The notes: generated by a model not told the origin, from the sequence alone. Positions 1-5,233 are shown, numbered from the stretch's first letter. The stretch: DNA of 6,176 bases from an uncultured Eubacteriales bacterium (GCA_900556615.1 USPP01000102.1:1-6176); one strand, 5' to 3'. Numbers and translations: made by a program.

Positions 1-455
1 AGAGTATGCCGGGTTTTTCTCACGCCCGCTGCCGACATATAAACGCCTGCAACATACACCAGCGTATCGGAGGAAGCCATCAGGACAGAAGCACATTTAG
101 CCGCATAACTGTCAGGACCGTACTTTTCAAAAATTTCGCTTAACATAGCGGTTGATCCGCTTCCCGAAACAGGTCTTACAACAATCAAAGGAATAAGCTC
201 CGAAGGAATTCCGAGTTTTGTCATAATCGGCTCAAGAAGCTCCGACAACGCTTCGGCAGCTCCGCTTGCGCTGAACATGGATACTGCTGTCATCAAAATA
301 ACCAAAGAAGGTAAAAGTCCTATCCCCGAACGAACTCCGTCGGCAGCGCCTTCGAGAAAGGCGGAGGGAACGTCGCGTTTTGAAAAAACACAGGCAAGTC
401 CGAATAAAGTGAGAAGCGCGGGAATGATAAGCGATGAAAAAAAAGTCATATGCAT
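1..455 (-). CDS. spmB: Spore maturation protein B (SpmB), C-terminus beyond window
   Basis: This is a hydrophobic membrane protein. With SpmA it is needed for spore core dehydration and heat resistance (known from Bacillus). The minus-strand translation shows the SpmB pattern: VPSAFLEGAADGVRSGI near residues 30-46, hydrophobic segments, and the family core LIPLIVVRPVSGSGS around residues 87-101, followed by YGPDSYAAKCASVLM and SSDTLVYV, which match the GPDSF...ASVMQGSTDT...YV region of Bacillus SpmB. About 151 codons are visible; Bacillus SpmB has about 178. The start at 455 gives an N-terminus of about the Bacillus length and has a weak GGAAG 8 nt upstream. An in-frame ATG at 491 would add 12 residues but has no Shine-Dalgarno, and ATG 449 is also possible. 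The gene lies downstream of spmA but is separated from it by repeat DNA. The family call is firm; the start is not. Confidence 0.93.
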   Translation of the reverse strand, partial: MHMTFFSSLIIPALLTLFGLACVFSKRDVPSAFLEGAADGVRSGIGLLPSLVILMTAVSMFSASGAAEALSELLEPIMTKLGIPSELIPLIVVRPVSGSGSTAMLSEIFEKYGPDSYAAKCASVLMASSDTLVYVAGVYMSAAGVRKTRHT

Positions 456-542
456 AACCAAATCTTCCGCGAGGGAAGCTTCCTTATCCATAATAATTAC
501 GGGGTTTAAGAAGAACTGTATTTCTTTTTTGAACTGCACCGA

Positions 543-629
543 TTATACAGCTTCAATTTCGGAAAATTCTTCGCGTTTTTTCCTGTAAGATTCTCCGCCG
601 AGCGCACGGTTAACGCTTTTGCTGCGCAT
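543..629 (-). CDS. Possible 28-residue peptide reading from repeat copy 1 toward spmB
   Basis: This short minus-strand frame starts MRSKSVNRALGGESYRKK and ends in a charged tail, with TAA at 545-543. It is preceded by a good Shine-Dalgarno, GAGG, 7 nt before the ATG. The first dozen codons lie inside repeat module X. The equivalent frame in copy 2 (2610 leftwards) reads MRNKGVNCAPGGIALKT but has no Shine-Dalgarno. The rest (543-592) lies outside the repeat, so the frame is a junction product of the insertion. It ends about 50 nt before the candidate spmB starts. It could be a short leader open frame that couples ribosomes toward spmB, or chance. I recognise no family. Confidence 0.2.
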   Translation of the reverse strand: MRSKSVNRALGGESYRKKREEFSEIEAV

Positions 630-784
630 ATGCTTACCTCTATTCCGTTATACTTCATGTCGGCAAAGGATCCGCACTTGCCTACTCAATTGGTATCGTA
701 TGACGAAAAATACGGCGGCACAACTATTCAGCAATCATTGTGAGGTATTTCCTCAAGACCGGAACAATCATTGTACGGTATTGC
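593..784 (+). repeat. Module X repeat, copy 1 (MITE-like), between spmA and spmB
   Basis: Same-strand relative of 2566-2736. Shared blocks include GTTAACGC, GCGCATATGCTT, a TTCCGT-ATACTT segment, GCCTAC-CTCAATT-GTAT, GACGAAAAA and CAATCATTGT. The right end keeps ACGGTATTGC (775-784). The left end is worn to CTCCGCCG. It contains an internal duplication: CAATCATTG occurs at 732-740 and again at 765-773, a 33 bp offset, making this copy longer than copy 2. The GAGGAG/CTCCTC hairpin of the other copies is lost. No transposase lies within it. Confidence 0.72.
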
Positions 785-798
785 CCAAGGATTTTCTG

Positions 799-865
799 TG
801 ATGAATGACGGAAAACAGTTGGAGCCGGTTTAGGGCAGTGATTTCTTCGAGACGCCCTGAAGTAT
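799..865 (+). repeat. Module Y repeat, copy 1
   Basis: These 67 bases align without gaps to 2354-2420 at about 80% identity by eye, with the strongest block AATGACGGAAAAC and then GAGCCGG and GCAGTGATTT. On the minus strand both copies are open in the same frame and read similar peptides (RNHCPKPAPTVFRHSS here, KNHCLNPARTVFRHSS in copy 2). It starts 14 bp after module X copy 1 ends. Its function is unknown. Confidence 0.7.
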
Positions 866-927
866 GACGAAAAATTGCCATGCGGACGCATCATCAAGGT
901 GCAAGTCGTGAACCTGGCAGTGCTTCC

Positions 928-1035
928 TTAACCGTACTCCTTCATTTTTGCCTTACCATTCAAAAAATCATCTTGGAAATCTACATAGCCGATTGATCCA
1001 GCGATTTCATGTTTCAGATTTGCGACCTCGTCGCA
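928..1035 (-). other. Open frame remnant overlapping the 3' end of spmA
   Basis: This is a 35-codon minus-strand frame without an initiator. It overlaps the last nine codons of spmA in another frame and ends at TAA 930-928. It reads like real protein: CDEVANLKHEIAGSIGYV, then an acidic DFQDDF segment and a lysine-rich end. From memory it resembles peptide strings that recur in repeat-rich clostridial genomes; I could not check this. After the stop the same frame stays open through module Y to a TAG near 726. It probably belongs to the inserted repeat material and is not a functional gene. Confidence 0.35.
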
Positions 1036-1588
1036 TCATCCGCGAAAGAAGAATGGCAAACGATGACAGACAAAACGAGCAAATCCATACGGCGGGAAGA
1101 ATATCAAACGGATTTTCACTTCCTGCAGAGGCGCGCAAGGCGATTACTGTTGTTGGAATCAGACTCGGAAAAGCAGTCCCAAGAACAGTAAAGGTCACCA
1201 TATCGTCGGTGGCAATATCGCTTTTTCCGTCCGAGAGCGCTTTCATAGCTCCGACAGCAAGGGGAGTAGCGGCATTCCCGATCCCCAGAATATTGGCGAT
1301 AATAGCAGCGGAAATCTCTGATATTCCTCTGCCTTTCTTCCACGCATCGGGAAATATCCGTTTCAAGAGAGGAGAAAGAAGCTTAGAGAGCTTTTGTAAA
1401 ACACCAAGAGCCCCTGCAGCACGCATAATCCCGCTCCATAAACACATCATTCCAAGAAGCGATAGCGTAAGGGTAACCGCCTTGGAGCATCCTGCAACGG
1501 CAGCCGCGGAAAGCGCCTGCATATTTCCGCTCATCAGTGCGAAAACAAAGGATACGGCAATAAGGATTCCGGAAATTTTTACAGCCAT
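1007..1588 (-). CDS. spmA: Spore maturation protein A (SpmA)
   Basis: This is an integral membrane protein of 193 residues (Bacillus SpmA has about 196), with the nucleoside-recognition/gate-type fold shared with SpmB. The pair is needed for spore core dehydration in the forespore/mother cell system. Visible signatures are a hydrophobic N-terminus (residues 5-19), a membrane segment near 38-54, the family motif ANILGIGNAATPL at 98-110, SLIPTTVIALR at 142-152, and a last membrane segment near 163-181 followed by a basic tail. ATG 1588 is chosen because AAAGG lies 8 nt upstream; the longer start at 1627 has no Shine-Dalgarno. The final residues (RRGRKSET) fall where the repeat-derived DNA begins, so the C-terminus may have been rewritten by an insertion. 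Bacillus spmAB is sigma-E-controlled. I saw only a poor sigma-E-like match upstream and do not call it. Confidence 0.94.
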   Translation of the reverse strand: MAVKISGILIAVSFVFALMSGNMQALSAAAVAGCSKAVTLTLSLLGMMCLWSGIMRAAGALGVLQKLSKLLSPLLKRIFPDAWKKGRGISEISAAIIANILGIGNAATPLAVGAMKALSDGKSDIATDDMVTFTVLGTAFPSLIPTTVIALRASAGSENPFDILPAVWICSFCLSSFAILLSRMMRRGRKSET

Positions 1589-1778
1589 TTTATCTGCCTT
1601 TCTGTATATGAATTTCAATAAAAACATGAAAGAAAATTATAATTTGAATAAAAAATCGACTGATATCAAAACGCAGCATTTCCAAGTTTACAATACGGAG
1701 AAAAATATATTACGCCATTCATGAATGAAAAACATCTTAACCTTAATATATGAAAAATATCAATAAAACAGGAGAAAT

Positions 1779-1785
1779 ATCGACA
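1779..1785 (-). promoter_or_regulatory. Possible second Spo0A box (6 of 7)
   Basis: The minus strand reads TGTCGAT, one mismatch from the Bacillus 0A box TGTCGAA. It lies about 80 bp upstream of the abrB start site, between spmA and abrB. On its own it is weak; it gains interest from the perfect box at 1862. Confidence 0.3.
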
Positions 1786-1830
1786 GATGTTAAGAAAAAG
1801 TAAATAATAAACAAAAAATTATCAAAACTA

Positions 1831-1859
1831 TTGACTTAAATGCTAATATATGGTAATAT
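1831..1859 (+). promoter_or_regulatory. Sigma-A promoter of abrB
   Basis: TTGACT (1831-1836), a 17 bp spacer and TAATAT (1854-1859), with a TG extension immediately before the -10 (TGG then TAATAT). The predicted start is near 1866, which leaves a 5' leader of about 118 nt before abrB. The surroundings are very AT-rich, as expected of AbrB-autoregulated promoters. Confidence 0.8.
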
Positions 1860-1861
1860 AG

Positions 1862-1868
1862 TGTCGAA
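1862..1868 (+). promoter_or_regulatory. Spo0A box at the abrB transcription start
   Basis: Perfect TGTCGAA, the 7-mer recognised by Spo0A~P in Bacillus and Clostridium. It begins two bases after the -10 and covers the predicted start site, so bound Spo0A should block transcription. Bacillus subtilis abrB is also repressed through 0A boxes just downstream of its promoter. The sequence match is direct; repression is inferred. Confidence 0.65.
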
Positions 1869-1983
1869 AGCAAAAAGAATGGGAAGAATAATCGATATTT
1901 TTCTGTATTTTGTTTTCGTTCTGCGTTTATAGGTTAATGGAGTTCGGTTGAACTAAGTGAAAAAATGTTTTGGAGGTATGTTT

Positions 1984-2235
1984 ATGAAATCAACAGGAAT
2001 AGTAAGAAAAGTTGATGAGCTTGGAAGAATTGTCCTTCCGATTGAAATCAGAAAAAATATGGATATAGCCAATAAAGGGGACGCAGTAGAGATATTCATC
2101 GACGATGAGAAAATTATTCTAAAAAAATATCAGCCATCATGTATCTTTTGCGGCAATGCGGATAATGTAACATTTTATAAAGGAAAGCTTGTATGCCTTG
2201 ATTGTATAGCGGACATCAAGACTTCCCTTCGCTGA
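1984..2235 (+). CDS. abrB: AbrB-family transition-state regulator with four-cysteine C-terminus
   Basis: This is an 83-residue DNA-binding protein. Residues 1-48 are nearly the canonical AbrB/SpoVT swapped-hairpin domain: MKSTGIVRKVDELGRIVLPI at the start, then IEIRKNM and DDEKIILKKY. The basic residues R8, R15 and R23, used by Bacillus AbrB for DNA contact, are present; position 24 is K. The C-terminal half differs from Bacillus AbrB, with C53-x2-C56 and C71-x2-C74, which suggests a small zinc-ribbon-like metal site. The start is ATG 1984, 7 nt after GGAGG (1972-1976). ATG 1978 is too close to that site and GTG 1957 lies upstream of it. The gene is divergent from spmA and has its own promoter with a Spo0A box. 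AbrB represses stationary-phase genes during growth. SpoVT is the alternative relative, but it is longer. Confidence 0.93.
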   Translation: MKSTGIVRKVDELGRIVLPIEIRKNMDIANKGDAVEIFIDDEKIILKKYQPSCIFCGNADNVTFYKGKLVCLDCIADIKTSLR

Positions 2236-2276
2236 AACAGGTTTTCATTTTAGGGTATTTCTAAAAATGCAAGTTC

Positions 2277-2341
2277 ACAGACGGCAAGGAGATCTTTTCG
2301 TCAGTCTAAACCAAAATTTTGCAGACAGCGCATCCGTCTGT
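2277..2341 (+). repeat. Inverted repeat downstream of abrB
   Basis: ACAGACGG (2277-2284) and CCGTCTGT (2334-2341) are perfect 8 bp complements about 49 nt apart, beginning 42 bp after the abrB stop. There is no T-run after the right arm, so this is not a classical terminator. It lies directly beside module Y copy 2 and may belong to that repeat. There is no clear intrinsic terminator nearer to abrB. Confidence 0.35.
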
Positions 2342-2353
2342 CAAGAAATTTGG

Positions 2354-2420
2354 TGACGAATGACGGAAAACCGTTCGAGCCGGATTTAGGCAGTGATTTT
2401 TTAGAGGTCCCTTTAAGTAT
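2354..2420 (+). repeat. Module Y repeat, copy 2
   Basis: Gap-free 67 bp partner of 799-865, about 80% identical by eye. Here it precedes module X by about 145 bp, whereas copy 1 follows module X by 14 bp, so X and Y are separate modules and not one fixed element. Confidence 0.7.
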
Positions 2421-2565
2421 ATTATAGAACCGAAAAAAAAATACCGGATTCTGCGATATCTGCCATGAATAAGGCGGCATAAAAAAGTCATGCTTTAAAC
2501 ATGCGTCGCAATCGCGGGTTTCTGTCCGTGTTTTGGAGACTGTAAAAAAACGTCAGGTTTTTAGA

Positions 2566-2736
2566 GCAATACCGCCGGGTGCACAGTTAACGCCTTTATT
2601 GCGCATATGCTTGTATCTTTTCCGTCATACTTTACAAATTTCGTCGGCAGAGGAGTCTCGCCTACCTCCTCAATTTGTATTGTTTGACGAAAAAATCCGG
2701 CAGCACAACTGCAAAACAATCATTGTGCGGTATTGC
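2566..2736 (+). repeat. Module X repeat, copy 2: best-preserved MITE-like element
   Basis: A 171 bp unit bounded by perfect 10 bp terminal inverted repeats, GCAATACCGC (2566-2575) and GCGGTATTGC (2727-2736). TTAG occurs just outside each end (2561-2564 and 2738-2741), one base from the termini, and could be a target duplication. An internal hairpin pairs GAGGAG (2650-2655) with CTCCTC (2666-2671). There is no transposase or convincing frame. It is related to 593-784 and, inverted, to 3598-3714. A non-autonomous mobile element fits, as would a structured repeat of other origin. Confidence 0.75.
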
Positions 2737-2969
2737 CTTAGCAGTCCTTTTTCGTACAAAGCGGCAGATGATGCCGATAACCGCCTTAACCATAATGAAG
2801 CCCTCGCTTTCCGGTCTAATCATCAGGTCAAATCACGATGCTCTCCGGGCTTTCGATAATAAAAAGCTGTTTCTGCGAATGAGCAGGTTCTATAAGAAGG
2901 TATCTTACATGGAAATTAGAGGCTGAGTCAAATTGAGATTTTTGACCTTAACTCGATACAAAAGAAACA
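2737..2969. other. Gene-free stretch with short unrecognised frames
   Basis: No gene is recognised. On the minus strand two short frames follow one another. One, right of about 2840, reads YLLIEPAHSQKQLFIIESPE and stops at TGA. The other begins near 2830 (DLMIRPESEGFIMVKAVIGI) and runs into module X. Neither has a Shine-Dalgarno. They could be fragments of a decayed gene or repeat material. Near the right end, GTCAAA (2927-2932) and TTTGAC (2941-2946) form a small stem. Confidence 0.4.
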
Positions 2970-3009
2970 AAAAGCCAAGATCAATCGATTGAATTTGACC
3001 TTGGCTTTT
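2970..3009. terminator. Bidirectional terminator-like hairpin
   Basis: A 10 bp perfect stem, AAAAGCCAAG (2970-2979) with CTTGGCTTTT (3000-3009). The loop contains the 12 bp palindrome TCAATCGATTGA (2981-2992). Read on the minus strand the stem is followed by a T-rich run (TTTTTGTTTCTTTT), so it should terminate leftward transcripts well; rightward it ends in only four T's. The nearest convergent units are abrB and the acetyltransferase. Confidence 0.55.
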
Positions 3010-3014
3010 GTGAT

Positions 3015-3065
3015 GGCTGCACATAGCGTTCACAGTTTGTTAATGCTATGAAGCAGCCCCTTTTT
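3015..3065 (+). terminator. Strong intrinsic terminator, rightward
   Basis: GGCTGC (3015-3020) pairs with GCAGCC (3053-3058) and CATAGCGTT (3022-3030) with AATGCTATG (3042-3050, one G-U pair), giving about 15 base pairs around an 11-nt loop, followed by CC and TTTTT (3061-3065). It has the form of a rho-independent terminator, yet the nearest upstream plus-strand gene is abrB, 780 bp away. Confidence 0.65.
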
Positions 3066-3321
3066 ATTATACTGCAAAACGAAAGCTTGCAAATTTGGAT
3101 TTCGGTATCAAAAACCGATGCTTATTATCCTCCCTGCGGACGTCATTCGTTTCTGTAGATTGGAATAGAAAAAACCAATTGCAGGTGATATGCTCACAAG
3201 GCATCGGTTCCAAAAGTTCATTTTTTCGCACACCGGAAGTTGTCGCTGCGGTTCAGATCTATTGTTCGGTTTATGGAGAATTCCCTCTAAAAATTCCATT
3301 TCACATCTGCAATAGTAATAT
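3066..3321. other. Gene-free spacer between hairpins
   Basis: I see no gene with start signals here. The minus-strand frame crossing it runs through the perfect hairpin at 3322-3351 and has no Shine-Dalgarno. The only structure noted is AACCGATGC (near 3113) and its complement GCATCGGTT (near 3200), an inverted repeat with a long loop. Confidence 0.4.
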
Positions 3322-3502
3322 GGGGCTGTCGCACTAACGTGCGACAGCCCCTCGAAGTCAGGTTTTGCGGATGAAATCCGCAATTTTGACCATTTAAATT
3401 CATAATAATCCAGAGAAAATACAGTCAAAAACACCCGATTCGGCATTTTCCTGGTTTCCCGACCGGAAAAATGCCGGGCTTGTTGCTTAACGCAACAGCC
3501 CG
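3322..3502. repeat. Cluster of four stem-loops in 180 bp
   Basis: In order: GGGGCTGTCGCAC/GTGCGACAGCCCC (3322-3351, perfect 13 bp, 4-nt loop); TTGCGGAT/ATCCGCAA (3365-3383, perfect 8 bp, 3-nt loop); CGGCATTTTCC/GGAAAAATGCCG (3441-3476, one extra A); CGGGCTTGTTGC/GCAACAGCCCG (3475-3502, one bulged T). TTTTGAC (3384-3390) also complements GTCAAAA (3424-3430). None has a T-run on either side, so these are not ordinary terminators. A REP-like extragenic palindrome cluster or a structured RNA are the options. Confidence 0.7.
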
Positions 3503-3597
3503 CAGTAGACATTAATAGAATTCCCCAAATCTTATCTTTTCAGGCAATATGCAAAAAGATTATTTTGCGGTCAAACCATAAATGTATGCAGATTTAA

Positions 3598-3714
3598 GGC
3601 AATACCGCGGGTTCTGACGGTGCAGATGCGCGTCATGTTTTTCGTCAGACGATTCCAATTGAGGAGGCAAGAGTGACTCCTCTGCCGGTGGAAGGTATGA
3701 AGGGGATCAGAAGC
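3598..3714 (-). repeat. Module X repeat, copy 3 (inverted, truncated)
   Basis: Read on the minus strand this matches the right two thirds of 2566-2736: a GGTAT-like segment, GGCAGAGGAGT, GCCTCCTCAATTGG, a GACGAAAAA block, and the terminal CGCGGTATTGCC. The end appears at 3598-3608 as GGCAATACCGC. The hairpin arms GAGGAG (3661-3666) and CTCCTC (3677-3682) are kept. The other end of the element is missing before the acetyltransferase stop. Confidence 0.68.
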
Positions 3715-3743
3715 ACCTCAAGATCATTATGACTTATCAAAAA

Positions 3744-4337
3744 TTATTCTACATACATTTTATACTTTGTTTTATCCCGTTCTGTTATTTCATACAGAAC
3801 CCTACATGGCACGCCAACCGCAACCACATGAGAAGGAATACTTTTGGACACTACGCTTCCTGCGCCAATAACAGTATTATCGCCAATTGTAACTCCTGCA
3901 AGAACAGTCGTACCCGCACCTATCCAAACATTGTTTCCGATAGTTATTGGTTTAGCCACTTCCAAGCCTTCTTTGCGCTGTTCTGCATCAATTGCATGTT
4001 CTGCCGTCGTAAAGCAACAATTAGGCGCAATAAAAACATGATTACCAAATGTAACCTTTGCGCCATCAAGAATTTGACAATATCGATTAGCAAAAAAGTA
4101 ATCACCTACTGTTATATTATATCCGTAATCACACCAAAACGGAGCATTTACAACCACATTTTCCCCCATTTTCCCAAGTATCTTTTTAAGCAGCTTTTCC
4201 TGCCTCTCACGCTCAGAGGGTTTTAATTGATTAAATTCAAAACACAAGTCATTACACGCACTAATATCTTTTAAGATTTCTTTATCATAATTTGCATTGT
4301 ATAAATAACCTGCCGCCGCTTTTTCTTTCTCTGTCAT
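3744..4337 (-). CDS. Maltose/galactoside-type O-acetyltransferase (left-handed beta-helix)
   Basis: A 197-residue cytoplasmic enzyme expected to transfer acetyl from acetyl-CoA to a sugar or nucleoside hydroxyl. Residues 1-55 form the N-terminal 'Mac' cap (MTEKEKAAAGYLYNANYD, later CFEFNQLKPSE). Residues 60-180 are hexapeptide repeats (ITVGDY, VTFGNH, ITIGNNVWIGAG, VTIGDNTVIGAG). The catalytic histidine is H114 in TTAEHAID, and the family end VAVGVPCRVL is present, so the enzyme looks intact. The start at 4337 lies 7 nt after GGAGG (4349-4345); the preceding ATG at 4340 would add one Met. It is monocistronic, with its own promoters at 4375-4422, and downstream lie only repeats. The acceptor cannot be told from sequence, as this family is often misnamed maltose or galactoside acetyltransferase. 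Confidence 0.92.
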   Translation of the reverse strand: MTEKEKAAAGYLYNANYDKEILKDISACNDLCFEFNQLKPSERERQEKLLKKILGKMGENVVVNAPFWCDYGYNITVGDYFFANRYCQILDGAKVTFGNHVFIAPNCCFTTAEHAIDAEQRKEGLEVAKPITIGNNVWIGAGTTVLAGVTIGDNTVIGAGSVVSKSIPSHVVAVGVPCRVLYEITERDKTKYKMYVE

Positions 4338-4374
4338 CATGCTACCTCCACAAATTCTAAGTTGTCTGTACCGC

Positions 4375-4403
4375 AGTATAAAACACCCGAAAAATTCTAT
4401 CAA
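4375..4403 (-). promoter_or_regulatory. Proximal sigma-A promoter of the acetyltransferase
   Basis: On the minus strand, TTGATA (4403-4398), a 17 bp spacer and TATACT (4380-4375); each hexamer is 5 of 6. The predicted start is near 4368, about 31 nt before the ATG. Confidence 0.65.
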
Positions 4404-4422
4404 AAAAACTCCGTTTTTTCAA
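4394..4422 (-). promoter_or_regulatory. Overlapping distal sigma-A promoter of the acetyltransferase
   Basis: TTGAAA (4422-4417), a 17 bp spacer and TAGAAT (4399-4394) on the minus strand. Its -10 overlaps the -35 of the proximal promoter, so the two cannot be occupied at once. The region is rich in A and T tracts. Confidence 0.45.
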
Positions 4423-4548
4423 TGTTTCAGCAGTTTTTTCATTCACCGATTATACTACTGCCAAGCTATCCTTGGTGCAAGCATAAAATACCGGTTTTTT
4501 CGATTTCTTCTGAAGCTTTATGGTCTACAGGCTATAGCGCCACCCTTG

Positions 4549-4583
4549 AAAAAAGACGCATAATACCGCCGGCATTCTTACGC
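4549..4583 (-). terminator. Terminator of the HD/zinc-ribbon operon
   Basis: Just after the stop codon at 4586 the minus strand reads GCGTAA, GAA (bulge), TGCC, loop GGC, GGTA, TTATGC, which folds into a 10 bp bulged stem (4583-4558). After GTC come six T's (4554-4549). The position three bases after the stop supports the call. Confidence 0.6.
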
Positions 4584-4585
4584 CA

Positions 4586-5215
4586 TTATCCCTCATAAAT
4601 CTCATGAAAGGTCCAGCTTCCCCCAAACGGATTGACAAGCCGAGAATCACAGTAGGGGCATATTTTAGCCGCCGAATCAGACACAGGAGCGCCGCAATTG
4701 GGACAGTTTGCAGAAAGAGACTGCTCTTTATTTTCTATTAGATAAGTATATAGCAGAACATACATTTTCTGCTGTATCACACCGTTTTCTGAGTATTGAA
4801 GCGCAGCCTGCATAATGACAGTTTTATCATAAGCGGCGCGCTTATAGCCGGAAATAACGACCTTATGTATTTTGAGAGCGGTTTTAGCACTTAATTTCAT
4901 TCGGAGGGCTTCTTTAGCGTATGTATACGCAAGAGTAGCATTAAAATCAGGAAAATCCTGCATGATTTGCGGCAAATAGATTGATTCACAATCGCTCAGA
5001 GAACAGGGAATATTATTGGTTATATTATTTGAAACATTTTGAAACATCTGACCGACCTGATTGATACCGCGATCTATATTCTTATGCGACAGATTCTTTT
5101 TTATCAGCGTGAAAATCATGACAAACACAATGATAAAAATGATGAGAGGCACTATAATAAGAAACGGAACAACCGAAAATATACCGTTAAAAACAGACTC
5201 GGGGTTCACTGACAT
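4586..5215 (-). CDS. Membrane-anchored protein with C-terminal zinc ribbon, function unknown
   Basis: 209 residues. A single long hydrophobic segment (residues 12-38) is followed by KK and a polar, Asn-rich linker (to about 70), suggesting an N-terminal anchor with a cytoplasmic body. Residues 75-165 form a mixed alpha/beta region (LPQIMQDFPDF, later ISGYKRAAYDKTVIM and QKMYVLLYTYL). This faintly recalls Tim44-like domains of bacterial zinc-ribbon proteins, a weak inference. Residues 171-189 are a clear zinc ribbon, CPNC-x11-CPYC, followed by a short tail ending in WTFHEIYEG. The start at 5215 has GGAAAGG 9 nt upstream. It lies 18 bp after the HD gene stop, on the same strand and with a shared terminator, so it is probably co-transcribed. 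I cannot assign a function. Confidence 0.85.
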   Translation of the reverse strand: MSVNPESVFNGIFSVVPFLIIVPLIIFIIVFVMIFTLIKKNLSHKNIDRGINQVGQMFQNVSNNITNNIPCSLSDCESIYLPQIMQDFPDFNATLAYTYAKEALRMKLSAKTALKIHKVVISGYKRAAYDKTVIMQAALQYSENGVIQQKMYVLLYTYLIENKEQSLSANCPNCGAPVSDSAAKICPYCDSRLVNPFGGSWTFHEIYEG

Positions 5216-5233
5216 GTTTGTTATCCTTTCCTG

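Noticed and set aside
277..588. 103-codon plus-strand frame
   Set aside because: It is antisense to spmB and has no domain features.
1600..1680. Sigma-E promoter for spmA
   Set aside because: Expected from Bacillus, but the best candidate (GATATC, 15 bp, CAAATTAT) has too many mismatches to report as a site.
948..1724. 258-codon plus-strand frame
   Set aside because: It is antisense to spmA, whose family match is clear. The long frame is a codon-usage shadow.
1866..1983. Riboswitch or attenuator in the 118-nt abrB leader
   Set aside because: Only a 5 bp AGTTC/GAACT stem and a weak A-rich/T-rich pairing are visible. No known riboswitch core was recognised.
2306..2491. 61-codon minus-strand frame after abrB
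   Set aside because: It contains the module Y repeat and no start signal. The peptide similarity to copy 1 is explained by repeat homology.
2533..2926. Two overlapping plus-strand frames of 108 and 83 codons
   Set aside because: Both cross module X copy 2 and lack ribosome sites or recognisable domains.
3108..3512. 134-codon minus-strand open frame
   Set aside because: It runs through perfect hairpins (3322-3351, 3365-3383) that dictate its residues, has no Shine-Dalgarno, and shows no domain or normal composition. I treat it as repeat-derived chance.
593..3714. CRISPR array or defence system
   Set aside because: The repeats are long, diverged, irregularly spaced and in both orientations, with no cas, nuclease, reverse transcriptase or toxin genes nearby.
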